Shown here piece by piece: positions 9,291 to 16,275 of a stretch of DNA of 16,275 bases. The notes below the pieces were generated by a model. That model made no database searches. It worked only from the letters and a program-made list of their open reading frames with translations, and had not been told where the DNA came from. The DNA lies in contig NZ_CALIBF010000137.1 of the NCBI RefSeq assembly GCF_938045465.1, forward strand, positions 1-16,275. Reading direction: 5' to 3'. This DNA is from an uncultured Campylobacter sp. (GTDB taxonomy: Bacteria > Campylobacterota > Campylobacteria > Campylobacterales > Campylobacteraceae). Made by a program: the position numbers and the translations under genes. Within the stretch, counting starts at the first letter, position 1; each line of letters starts with the position of its first letter.

Positions 9291-10485
9291 CAAGCTCTCT
9301 TATGCGCTCATACAGGCTCGGGTGCGAATGATACACCGCAGCGTAAATTTTATGAGCGAGCGGAAACGCCTTGTTTTCGCTGCCCAGCTTCTTTAGCGCG
9401 CCGATCATACTCTTTTTATCCTGCATGCTGGCGCCATGCCGGTCCGCGCTAAATTCGTGCATGCGGCTAAGCTTGGAGATTACGGGCTCAAAAAACGCAT
9501 GCAAGATCGGCGCAAACAAAATCATAAAAACCAGCGTCGCGCCGCCGTCCGCGTTAAGTCCTAGCGCGCTAAATACGCCTGCGGGGAGGTTTCCGAATAC
9601 CGCGAACGTCGCGCCCAAAAGCACGAAGCTAAGCGCTAAATTTTTCAAAATATCGCCGTGTTTGAAATGCCCGAGCTCGTGCCCTAAAACGGCCAAAATT
9701 TCATCCTCGCTCAGCTTCTCTATGAGCGTGTCGAAAAGCACGACCTTTTTCGTCGCACCGAAGCCGCCGAAATAGGCGTTTAGGCGCTTGTCGCGCTTGC
9801 TAGCGTCAATCGTAAAAACGCCGCTACTTTTAAAGCCGCAGCGCTGCAAAAGCCCCTCTATGCGCTCTTTTAGCTCGCCGTGCTCTAGCGGCTGCATCTT
9901 ATTAAACAGCGGCGCGATAACGGTCGGATAGATTAAATTTATCAGTAAAACTATGCCGAAGCTTAGCAAAAAGCCCCAGACCCACCAGTGCGCGCCCAAG
10001 CTATTTACGCAAAAAACGAGCGCAGAGGCTACCGCAAAGCCAAAAACCAGCGTGAGTATGAGCGATTTTAGCGCATCTTTTACGAAAACGGCGGGCGTTA
10101 TCGTGGAAAAGCCTAGGCGCCTGTCTTTGACGAAGGTTTTGTAAATCTCAAGCGGAAGCGATATCGCGCCGCCGATGATTAAAAACGCCGTTACGAAGCA
10201 GCTCTGCGCAAAAATCCCGTCGCCCGCTAGATCATATATCGCGCGCTGTAACGCGCCAGCGCCCGCAAGTATCCAAATAAGCGCCACCGCAAAAGAAAAG
10301 CAGTGCGAAAATATATTAAATTTTAAATTTACCGCGCCGACCTCGCCCGCTTTGCGATAATCCTCCTCGCTAAGCACCACTGCAGGCTCTTTTAGCTTGG
10401 CGCGGATGAAGCTTAGCTCAAGCAGATCGAGCGAAATTTTATAAATCGTGTAAAGCGCGTATAAAAAGATCAAAAACCAAACCAT
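9277..10485 (-). CDS. M48 family zinc metalloprotease, Ste24/CAAX-protease-like
   Basis: A 402-residue integral-membrane metallopeptidase of the Ste24-like M48 group. The N-terminal half has several hydrophobic helices (about 2-25, 58-80, 92-115, 140-162, 168-192). The zinc site is HELGH (269-273), with the third ligand Glu344 in EFSADRHGA. The block DASKRDKRLNAYFGGFG (227-243) and the C-terminal HSHPSLYERI are hallmarks of the family. Eukaryotic Ste24 cleaves CAAX proteins. Bacteria lack that pathway, so a membrane-protein quality-control or general endopeptidase role is more likely, but this is inference. The ATG at 10485 lies 5 bp after the uup-like stop, and the 3' end overlaps prmC. I found no missing catalytic residue. 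Confidence 0.92.
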   Translation of the reverse strand: MVWFLIFLYALYTIYKISLDLLELSFIRAKLKEPAVVLSEEDYRKAGEVGAVNLKFNIFSHCFSFAVALIWILAGAGALQRAIYDLAGDGIFAQSCFVTAFLIIGGAISLPLEIYKTFVKDRRLGFSTITPAVFVKDALKSLILTLVFGFAVASALVFCVNSLGAHWWVWGFLLSFGIVLLINLIYPTVIAPLFNKMQPLEHGELKERIEGLLQRCGFKSSGVFTIDASKRDKRLNAYFGGFGATKKVVLFDTLIEKLSEDEILAVLGHELGHFKHGDILKNLALSFVLLGATFAVFGNLPAGVFSALGLNADGGATLVFMILFAPILHAFFEPVISKLSRMHEFSADRHGASMQDKKSMIGALKKLGSENKAFPLAHKIYAAVYHSHPSLYERIRELDEDR

Positions 10486-10490
10486 CGCGC

Positions 10491-12437
10491 CTACTTTAGG
10501 CTCTCGGCGAGCGAAAGCACTTCGTAATATTCATTTTCCATACTGTTTAACGTTCCTCTTTTTTCTTCAAGTTCTTCAAAAAGCCCCTGCATCCCGAGCT
10601 TTTGATAAATTTCAGGCGTTGAGAGCGCGTGATTTAGCTCCTTTATGCGCGCCTCGATAGCCTCGATCTTAGCGGGGTACTCCTCTAAAATTTTATTCTG
10701 CTTATAGCTAAGCTTCGCGGCGCTCGTTTTCTCCTTTTTGTTTTCGCGACCGCTCTCCTCTGCGCTCGCGCCAGCGTCGGCCTCGATCTGATTAATCTCC
10801 GCCATCTCGTCTTCAAACTCCAAATATTGCGAATAGGGCATTTGAATTTGATCGATCGTGCCATTTTTTTCAAAAACCCAAAGCTTATTCGTGATCTTAT
10901 CGATGAAATAGCGATCGTGGCTTACGATGATTACCGCACCTTCGAAACTTAGCAGATAATCCTCCAAAATATTGATCGTCGCGATATCAAGATCGTTCGT
11001 CGGCTCGTCCAAGATCAGACAATCATACTGCTCGGTAAAGAGCTTGGCAAGCGCCAGGCGGTTCTTTTCACCGCCGCTAAGCACGCCCACGGGCTTGTCT
11101 AAAAACTCCTTCGGAAATAAGAAATTTTTCAAATACCCATATACATGCATGTAGCTGCCACGGACGCTTATGTGATCGCCGCCGTTGGGGCAGAAAATTT
11201 CGATTATGCTTTTATCGTCCGTGATGCCGCTGCGGGTCTGATCGAAGTAGCCGATCCTGATCTCGCCGCGTTTGATCTCGCCCGCATCGATCTTACTGCG
11301 GCCGAGTAAAATTTTAAGCAGAGTGCTTTTGCCCGCGCCGTTGGCGCCTACGATACCGATGCGCTCGCCCTGCAAAACCCGTGCCGAAAAGCCCTTAAAA
11401 AGCACCTTGCCGTTTAAAATTTTACCGATATTCGTGCATTCAAAAAGCATCTTTTTGCGATTGTCGCCGCCCGTGCCGTTAAAGCTCCTGCTCGCGCGCT
11501 CCAGCTCGAGCCGCACGCGACGGATCGCGCCCGGGTTTTTCTTCGCATCCTGCCTCATCTGCATGATACGCGCCTTGCGCCCTTCGTTGCGCTTTAGGCG
11601 AGCTTTTACGCCGCGGTGCAGCCACTCCTCCTCGGCGCGCAGCTGTTTAAGCAGCGTCTCGTGGGACTTTTCGAGCGAAGCAAGCATCTCCTGCTTGCGC
11701 CTCAGATAGTTCTCATACCCGCCGTCGAAATTTGAAATTTTACCCTCTTCGATCTCGATACTGCGCGTCGCCAAGCGGTCGATGAAGTAGCGATCGTGGC
11801 TGATAAAAACGATGGTCTGCTTCGAGCTAAGCAGCATATCTTCTAAGAATTTCACCATATAGACGTCGAGGTGGTTCGTGGGCTCGTCCAGCAGCAGCAC
11901 GTCGGGCTTTTTAAGCACCAGCGCGCCCAGCGCCACGCGACGAATTTCGCCGCCGCTAAGCGTGCAGACGGAGCGGTTTTCGTAAATTTTAAGCCCGAAA
12001 TTTTGCAGTACCTGCTCGATCTTATTGTCGATCTGCCAGCCGTCCTTGGCCTCGATAAATTTAATCAATTCGTCTTGGCGCGCTAAAAGTTCCTTGTTTT
12101 CGGGCTGTGCGGCGATTTCGCTCGAGATCGTGTCATATTCGCTAAGGGCGGCGTAAATTTCGGCTAGCTCCCTTCGCAACGCGTCTTTGACCGAGAGATT
12201 GTCTTCAAATTTCGGCGTTTGAGCGAGCATCTGGATATTTAGCCCGTTTTGAGTGATCACACGCCCCTCGTCGATCTCGCACAGACCCGCAATTATCTTC
12301 ATCAACGTGGATTTGCCGCCGCCGTTTTTGCCGATCACGGCAACGCGCTCATTGGCGTCCAGTGCGAAATTTACGCCGTCTAAAACGACGTGAGAGCCGA
12401 ATTTTTTCGTAACATCGATAAGCTCGATCAAAGCCAA
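10491..12437 (-). CDS. uup: ABC-F family ATPase, Uup-like
   Basis: A 648-residue soluble protein with two ABC ATPase domains and no membrane segment, so not a transporter. ABC-F proteins act on ribosomes or structured nucleic acid. Domain 1 has Walker A GKNGGGKST (36-44), signature LSGGE (160-164) and Walker B LLLDEPTNHLD (181-191). A charged linker (about 240-330) is followed by domain 2, with GANGAGKST (364-372), LSGGE (453-457) and LILDEPTNDLD (474-484). A C-terminal coiled coil (577-648) is the Uup-type extension, which in E. coli Uup binds DNA and is linked to transposon precise excision and ribosome assembly. The start is TTG at 12437, chosen because AGAGGA lies 8 nt upstream and no in-frame ATG is near. 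It heads the operon with the M48 protease, prmC and the glycosylase homologue. Confidence 0.92.
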   Translation of the reverse strand: MALIELIDVTKKFGSHVVLDGVNFALDANERVAVIGKNGGGKSTLMKIIAGLCEIDEGRVITQNGLNIQMLAQTPKFEDNLSVKDALRRELAEIYAALSEYDTISSEIAAQPENKELLARQDELIKFIEAKDGWQIDNKIEQVLQNFGLKIYENRSVCTLSGGEIRRVALGALVLKKPDVLLLDEPTNHLDVYMVKFLEDMLLSSKQTIVFISHDRYFIDRLATRSIEIEEGKISNFDGGYENYLRRKQEMLASLEKSHETLLKQLRAEEEWLHRGVKARLKRNEGRKARIMQMRQDAKKNPGAIRRVRLELERASRSFNGTGGDNRKKMLFECTNIGKILNGKVLFKGFSARVLQGERIGIVGANGAGKSTLLKILLGRSKIDAGEIKRGEIRIGYFDQTRSGITDDKSIIEIFCPNGGDHISVRGSYMHVYGYLKNFLFPKEFLDKPVGVLSGGEKNRLALAKLFTEQYDCLILDEPTNDLDIATINILEDYLLSFEGAVIIVSHDRYFIDKITNKLWVFEKNGTIDQIQMPYSQYLEFEDEMAEINQIEADAGASAEESGRENKKEKTSAAKLSYKQNKILEEYPAKIEAIEARIKELNHALSTPEIYQKLGMQGLFEELEEKRGTLNSMENEYYEVLSLAESLK

Positions 12438-12467
12438 TTTTAAGTTCCTCTAGTGTTAAATTCGGTG

Positions 12468-12473
12468 ATTTTA
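12468..12473 (-). promoter_or_regulatory. Candidate -10 box for the uup operon
   Basis: The minus strand reads TTTTGTGTAAAATCACC, giving TAAAAT 30 nt before the TTG start, with AT-rich DNA upstream and no clear -35. The 79-bp divergent intergenic region also contains the 15-bp palindrome TATTAAATTTTAATA (12484-12498). That could serve the divergent hydrolase promoter or be an operator, but AT-rich palindromes are common here. Confidence 0.35.
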
Positions 12474-12516
12474 CACAAAATTCTATTAAATTTTAATAAC
12501 TTTTAAGGCTTTAGCG

Positions 12517-13611
12517 ATGCAAAGTTTGGAATTTAACGGCCTGCGCGTAGAAATTTTCGCCCCGCACGCGCCGTCTTTTGCGTCAGCCACGCGTGCGCAG
12601 CCTCTCAGATCCACGCCGGATACCCCGCCCGATACCTCTGCATCCGCTCATATTGTCTCATTCGAGCTTGGCACGCCTCCCATATTCGCACAGGATGATC
12701 CACCCGCCGTTTCGTTCGGTCTGTCTGCGCAGGCTGCTTCATCTGAGCCTCCCGCGTTTGCAGCACCGAACACACCGCTCGTTACGCTCATCGCGCCCGC
12801 TTCGCCCTCCTCTCTAGCCGCGCCTAAAGCACAAGCCATTCAACCCGCCGCGTCGTCCACACTAGATACTACACCAAAATTTACGGCAACTACCGACTCG
12901 ATTTCGCCCGCGTCATCGATGCAGAATACAGTACTCACCGCGTCCGCACAAACCGCCCCGCCCCGCTTGGGTGCCGTGCCGATCATCTACTTGCACGCCT
13001 TGGATTTTAGCGCGGCTAGCACGGGCGAAATTTACGAGTTCGTCTCGCGACAAAGCGGCGCGGATTTCGTGCTTGCGGCGATCTATCTAAACGAGGCGCA
13101 GTGGGGCGATAAGCTTAGCCCGTGGGCGGCAAAATCGCCGTTTAAGGGGGTGCGCGATTTCGCAGGCGGCGGCGCGGCGCACTTGGAAAAATTTACGAAC
13201 GAGTTGATCCCGCGTATCGAGCGGCACGTATTCGGCGCGGGAAAGCCTTCGTGGCGAGCGTGCGCGGGATACTCGCTGGCTGGACTTTTTAGCGCGTATG
13301 CGGCGTTTGCGAGCGATAAATTTCAAAAGATCGCCTGCGTCTCGGCGTCGTTTTGGTTCGGCGGATTTGACGCCTTCGTCGCCGCACACTCGCCGCAAAG
13401 GGGGTTGGCATACGTCTACGCGTCCTTGGGCGAGGCTGAGATGAACCCGAAAAATCCGCGCGGAGCACTCTGCGGCGAGACGGCGCGAAATTTTATCGCA
13501 AAATGCCGCAGTGCGGGCGCAAAAGCGGAGTTTGAGCAAAATCCGGGCGGGCATATGCAAGATGAGATCGCAAGAATTTCAAAGGCATTTTTAAGCCTCG
13601 TAAATTCTTAA
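12517..13611 (+). CDS. Alpha/beta hydrolase, Fes/IroE-like esterase type, with long insert
   Basis: A 364-residue predicted serine esterase. The nucleophile elbow is GYSLAG (251-256, Ser253), the likely His is in GGHMQDE (His346), and the acid is probably within YASLGEAEMNPKNP (Glu305 or Glu307). That block resembles the SLGDKE..KNP segment of Fes/IroE-type esterases, which split siderophore esters; the substrate here is unknown. The first strand, LEFNGLRVEIFAP (4-16), and the second, VPIIYLHALDF (154-164), are separated by about 135 residues very rich in Pro, Ala, Ser and Thr, where such proteins normally have a short loop. There is no signal peptide, so it is presumably cytoplasmic. The ATG has a weak TTAAGG site about 9 nt upstream. 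It is divergent from uup and has no plus-strand partner. Confidence 0.8.
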   Translation: MQSLEFNGLRVEIFAPHAPSFASATRAQPLRSTPDTPPDTSASAHIVSFELGTPPIFAQDDPPAVSFGLSAQAASSEPPAFAAPNTPLVTLIAPASPSSLAAPKAQAIQPAASSTLDTTPKFTATTDSISPASSMQNTVLTASAQTAPPRLGAVPIIYLHALDFSAASTGEIYEFVSRQSGADFVLAAIYLNEAQWGDKLSPWAAKSPFKGVRDFAGGGAAHLEKFTNELIPRIERHVFGAGKPSWRACAGYSLAGLFSAYAAFASDKFQKIACVSASFWFGGFDAFVAAHSPQRGLAYVYASLGEAEMNPKNPRGALCGETARNFIAKCRSAGAKAEFEQNPGGHMQDEIARISKAFLSLVNS

Positions 13612-14415
13612 AATTCGTGGAAATTTAAAATTTAACGGGACGGCTGTCAAGCGACAGGCGCGACAGAATAGGAGTAGCGAGAGATTGAAACAAACGAGCC
13701 GAGAAGCGGCACGAAGCGTAAATTTAAAGTGAGCTATCGTTGAAATTTCTCGCGCAAAGGTTTTTTGTGCGATGCAATGAAATTTAAAACAAACCTGCGT
13801 TGAAATTTTACAGCGTGAGCGGTGCGACAAGAATGGTGTATCGCGATGCAGCGCGAATAGGACAGCGCGTAGTTGGTATTTTAGCGGCTTTGATAAGTGC
13901 GATTCGTTTGAACGTAAATCACACGACGCGGCGCCGGTGCGGCACAGGCGGCGCGGTACAATGCAAATTTTAGGCGGGCACCGCTAAATTTTTGCAGGTT
14001 GCACTAATGGTTTAAAATTTAAAACGAGCTGTCGTTGTAAAATTTAAAGCAAATCATGTCGCGGCTAGGATTTAACGTGCCTGCAAGCTAAATTTAAACA
14101 GCAACTCACCGCCGCGTATGATTTCGCCGTTTCATTTAGTGTAACTGCTAGCTAAATTAAATCACTGAAATTTCAAGATTTGCGCTGCGTCAAAGAGTGC
14201 TTTGATACTACGATACGTGCTGCTCGGTTTAAATTTTAATTTAGCGTCGGGCGGGCGGTTAAACGGCGGGCGCAACAAAACAGGCGCGACAAAGTATTCT
14301 TAACAACCCTAAAATATCCGCAATAACAGCAAAAATTCTTGCAAAATCTCTGCAGCAACGGTAAAAATTTTTACAAAAATTCCCGCTAAAATTTCATGCA
14401 AAACCGCTGTAAAAT
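13612..14415. other. Non-coding interval with degenerate repeats
   Basis: About 800 bp without a credible gene on either strand. Recurrent short words stand out. AAATTTAAA-type runs followed by GAGCT-TCGTTG-AAATTT occur at about 13721-13760 and 14013-14048. A related one, GAAATTTAAAACAAACCTGC, is at about 13779. CTGCAAGCTAAATTTAAA (14081-14098) matches CTGCTAGCTAAATTAAA (14145-14161), and CAGGCGCGACA recurs at about 13655 and 14281. The 14-bp palindrome GTAAAAATTTTTAC lies at 14361-14374. Several GC-rich mini-stems are mixed in. It may be decayed coding DNA or a set of worn repeats. Confidence 0.45.
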
Positions 14416-15023
14416 TTACCTGCGTTTGATGCCGTAGCCGTCACGATCCACGCATATAAAGCCCGTCGTAGCGCCTCCGTCGCGCGCCATCACCATGCCG
14501 TCTGCGGCAAATCTATCATCACAGCCGATCTCGTAGTCTTTTTTCACCGCCTCGCTCGCAGAACCCTCGAAAATCTCGTAAAATTCCGAGACAAACCCGT
14601 CTTTGTAATAAATAGCGGTTTTACCCTCGCCTTCCCAGATGCTTATGCCCTGGGCATTTGCGCTTTTTGCTTTGGCTTTAAGTTCATTAAAAGTCCCAAA
14701 AATCCCAGCCTAGGATTTTTAAAACAGCGCGCTCGTTCGTCTAAAAACTCGCACTTTGGTTTTTGTCTTTATTCACGGCTCTCATACTTGAGACCTCGTC
14801 GCCATCAAAACGAACGTCAAAAGAAACTCCTTCGGGCTTATCTCGCGCGCAAAATCGCGCAGGGCTAAAATTTGAACGCGATTTTGCTCGTAATTTTCCG
14901 CTAAACCGGCTCCGAAAAGAATAGTTTGTAGATTAAAAACCCCGCAGCTAGCACAAGCGTGGCGCTTACGAGAAGCTTAAATAATCTAAAAATTTCCGAG
15001 AAAAAATATTTTATAAAATTCAC
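14416..15023 (-). pseudogene. Decayed gene for a membrane-anchored protein
   Basis: It starts well: AAGAGG sits 5 nt before a GTG at 15023, opening a 40-residue stretch with a signal-anchor-like helix (LLVSATLVLAAGFLIYKLFF) that ends in TAG at 14901-14903. Protein-like sequence continues in other frames: AENYEQNRVQILALRDFARE in one, then DKPEGVSFDVRFDGDEVSS in another, stopped by TAG at 14741-14743. The last 97 codons (14416-14709) are open and have coding character (QGISIWEGEGKTAIYYKDG, ending VDRDGYGIKRR) but lack a start. At least two frameshifts plus a stop are needed to join them. The gene lies 33 nt behind the amidohydrolase stop in the same direction, so the two were probably co-transcribed. 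I do not recognise the family. Alternatively, the first 40 codons are an intact small membrane protein. Confidence 0.5.
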
Positions 15024-15056
15024 GCCCGCCTCTTAAATTTCACCGAATTTCACCGT

Positions 15057-16043
15057 CTATGCAAAGGGCAGAATTTTTTTGTAATTGCTCCACAGCTCGC
15101 TCTCCTCGCCGAAATACGCGAGCAGCCCGCGCGCGTTGCGATCGAAAGGGTTGGGCTCTTTATGCAGCGCGATACGCTGCGACAGGCGCAGATCGTAGGT
15201 GTTGTATATCGCAGAATACGGCACCGGAAAGTCTGAAGCGTAAAACAGGCGCGAGTGCACGTCCGTTTGGCTCGCCAGATGTGGCAGGGCTTTCGCGCGC
15301 ACCGGCGTCATCAGCGCCGAAACATCGGCGTAGAGGTTCTTGTGTGTGCGCAGAAGCGCTAAAAGCGCGAAATAATCGTGTCCGAAATTTCGCGGGCGGC
15401 GCGAGAGCGCACGAAAAATATGCGAATATTCGTAGTTAATCGCCATGTGCGCACACACCGTCGTGACGCCCAACTCAAGCGGCGCATAGATCATCTCCAG
15501 CGCCTCGCAGCGGCGCGTGCTCGGCACCGAGCTTTCGTTGCCGACGTGGATCACCAGCGGCAAGCCGAGCTTGGCGAGCTTTTCAAAATACGGCACGTAG
15601 CGAGGCAGCCTCGTATCCAGATCCCAATAATTTTGTAAAAATTTCGCTCCCTTAAATCCGAGCTCGAAGCAGCGATCGATCTCATCTAGCGCGTCCGCTC
15701 GCTTCGGATTGATGCTAAAAAACGGCACGATGAGACCTGGGTTTTTTTGATAAATTTCAAACACGCTGTCGTTGTCCGCACAGACGGTCTTATCGCGATG
15801 GATTAGCTCGCCCGCGTCGCTAAATTTAGCATCCACGCCGAAAAGCACCGCCTTTTTAACATATTTCGAAGCTCTAAGCCCGCCGAGCAGAGCGTCCACA
15901 TAGGCCTCGTATGGCTCTTTGATCGCGCGCGATACGTCTATGCCGAAGCGCCTGCCGAAAAGGCGCAGCGCGAGCCTGTCGTAAGGGCGATCGAAGCGCA
16001 CCTCCTTGCTTAACAGATGGACATGAAAATCAAGCGTTTGCAT
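15057..16043 (-). CDS. Amidohydrolase-2 family metal-dependent hydrolase
   Basis: A 328-residue TIM-barrel hydrolase of the amidohydrolase-related group that includes ACMSD-type decarboxylases. Metal and catalytic residues are visible: HVH (His7 and His9, in DFHVHLL), KGAKF (131-135), His166 in VIHVGNE, His199 in CAHMA, and Asp271 in YASDFPVP. Family members hydrolyse or decarboxylate small molecules in the cytoplasm; the substrate cannot be named from the sequence. The ATG at 16043 has AAGGA about 8 nt upstream, and the first residues lead straight into the metal-binding strand, supporting this start. It appears complete and intact. Downstream on the same strand is a decayed gene 33 nt away. 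Confidence 0.85.
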   Translation of the reverse strand: MQTLDFHVHLLSKEVRFDRPYDRLALRLFGRRFGIDVSRAIKEPYEAYVDALLGGLRASKYVKKAVLFGVDAKFSDAGELIHRDKTVCADNDSVFEIYQKNPGLIVPFFSINPKRADALDEIDRCFELGFKGAKFLQNYWDLDTRLPRYVPYFEKLAKLGLPLVIHVGNESSVPSTRRCEALEMIYAPLELGVTTVCAHMAINYEYSHIFRALSRRPRNFGHDYFALLALLRTHKNLYADVSALMTPVRAKALPHLASQTDVHSRLFYASDFPVPYSAIYNTYDLRLSQRIALHKEPNPFDRNARGLLAYFGEESELWSNYKKILPFA

Positions 16044-16071
16044 CGGGGATCCTTGGGAAAATTTTGCCGAG

Positions 16072-16077
16072 TTTATA
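16072..16077 (-). promoter_or_regulatory. Promoter -10 box for the amidohydrolase
   Basis: The minus strand reads CAATTTGATATAAACTCGG, an extended -10 (TG-A-TATAAA) 28 nt before the ATG. The upstream DNA is AT-rich (ATTTAAACTCGAATTTAAAA), in keeping with Campylobacter sigma-70 promoters lacking a -35. A short leader including the AAGGA site would result. Confidence 0.5.
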
Positions 16078-16225
16078 TCAAATTGCGGTAAATGGTTAGA
16101 ATTTTAAATTCGAGTTTAAATTTACGCTCCGCGCCCTGCCGCGCATAGAATTTAGCGCGGATGCAGTCCGCCCCTTATAAAGCGTCGTCGGGGGTTAGGT
16201 GGGGTTTGTGGGCGAGCAGAGCAAT

Positions 16226-16248
16226 GCGGTGCTGCGGGGCAGCGCCGC
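16226..16248 (+). other. GC-rich hairpin near the window edge
   Basis: GCGGTGCTG, CGGGG, CAGCGCCGC: a 9-bp inverted repeat with one T:G pair (allowed in plus-strand RNA). It has no T-tract, so it is not a standard terminator. The surrounding 16140-16275 stretch is GC-rich. It is open in more than one frame but too short to assign; it could hold the end of a gene lying outside the window. Confidence 0.4.
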
Positions 16249-16275
16249 CTCCGCGAGAAGTTTGACCTCGCAATT

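Noticed and set aside
12578..12839. Alternative-frame and antisense open frames across the low-complexity part of the hydrolase
   Set aside because: They arise from the C-rich, stop-poor composition; the main frame continues into an intact catalytic domain.
13087..13560. 157-codon antisense frame inside the hydrolase catalytic region
   Set aside because: It is a shadow of a GC-rich gene: very Arg- and Cys-rich, no motif, and the sense frame shows the catalytic residues.
13591..13830. 79-codon minus-strand open frame overlapping the end of the hydrolase gene
   Set aside because: Repeated FKF segments come from AAATTTAAA words; it has no ribosome binding site or domain and overlaps a real gene.
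13612..14415. CRISPR-like array considered because of recurring words
   Set aside because: The words are degenerate and irregularly spaced, there are no uniform direct repeats with unique spacers, and no cas gene is in the window.
15059..15638. Plus-strand frames opposite the amidohydrolase
   Set aside because: They are antisense to a gene with all metal-binding residues intact and have no ribosome binding sites or motifs.

Overview
The window looks like chromosome from an epsilonproteobacterium, most likely a Campylobacter of the higher-GC oral group. C. gracilis-like is my best guess, from the 16S V1 region and the GC-rich genes spaced by AAATTT-rich gaps; this comes from memory of the group, not from a search. 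The left part is an rRNA operon on the minus strand. The right part is a set of housekeeping and accessory genes, mainly on the minus strand.

Positions 1-6130: rRNA operon read right to left. It runs from a promoter near 6130 through a leader of about 500 nt to 16S rRNA (about 4099-5612), a spacer with one tRNA-Ala(TGC), and 23S rRNA (about 3031 down to 1, with its last few hundred nt off the left edge). The 23S gene carries two intervening sequences, in helix 25 (2230-2472) and helix 45 (1349-1621). They share internal motifs and look related. The 16S and 23S leaders each contain the same 66-nt structured module just before the mature 5' end. No tRNA-Ile was found in the spacer.

Positions 6400-7356: a plus-strand pair divergent from the rRNA operon, a four-helix DUF4149-type membrane protein overlapping a YbgC-type hotdog thioesterase. 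The next 490 bp hold no convincing gene.

Positions 7844-12437: a tight minus-strand operon transcribed as uup-like ABC-F ATPase, Ste24-like M48 zinc metalloprotease, prmC (release factor glutamine methyltransferase), and a degenerate family-4-type uracil-DNA glycosylase homologue. Gaps are 5-10 bp or short overlaps. The operon starts at TTG and its last gene at GTG. The theme is translation and quality control plus a DNA-repair-like protein.

Positions 12517-13611: a plus-strand alpha/beta hydrolase of the Fes/IroE-like esterase type, divergent from uup. A Pro/Ala/Ser/Thr-rich insert of about 130 residues splits its first two beta strands. Positions 13612-14415 are non-coding, with degenerate AAATTTAAA-containing repeats. 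Positions 14416-15023 hold a decayed gene on the minus strand with a good ribosome binding site and signal-anchor start but several frame breaks. Positions 15057-16043 encode an amidohydrolase-2 family metal hydrolase on the minus strand, with its own promoter, upstream of the decayed gene. The last 230 bp hold promoter sequence and unassigned GC-rich DNA.

No CRISPR array, transposase, integrase or phage gene was seen.
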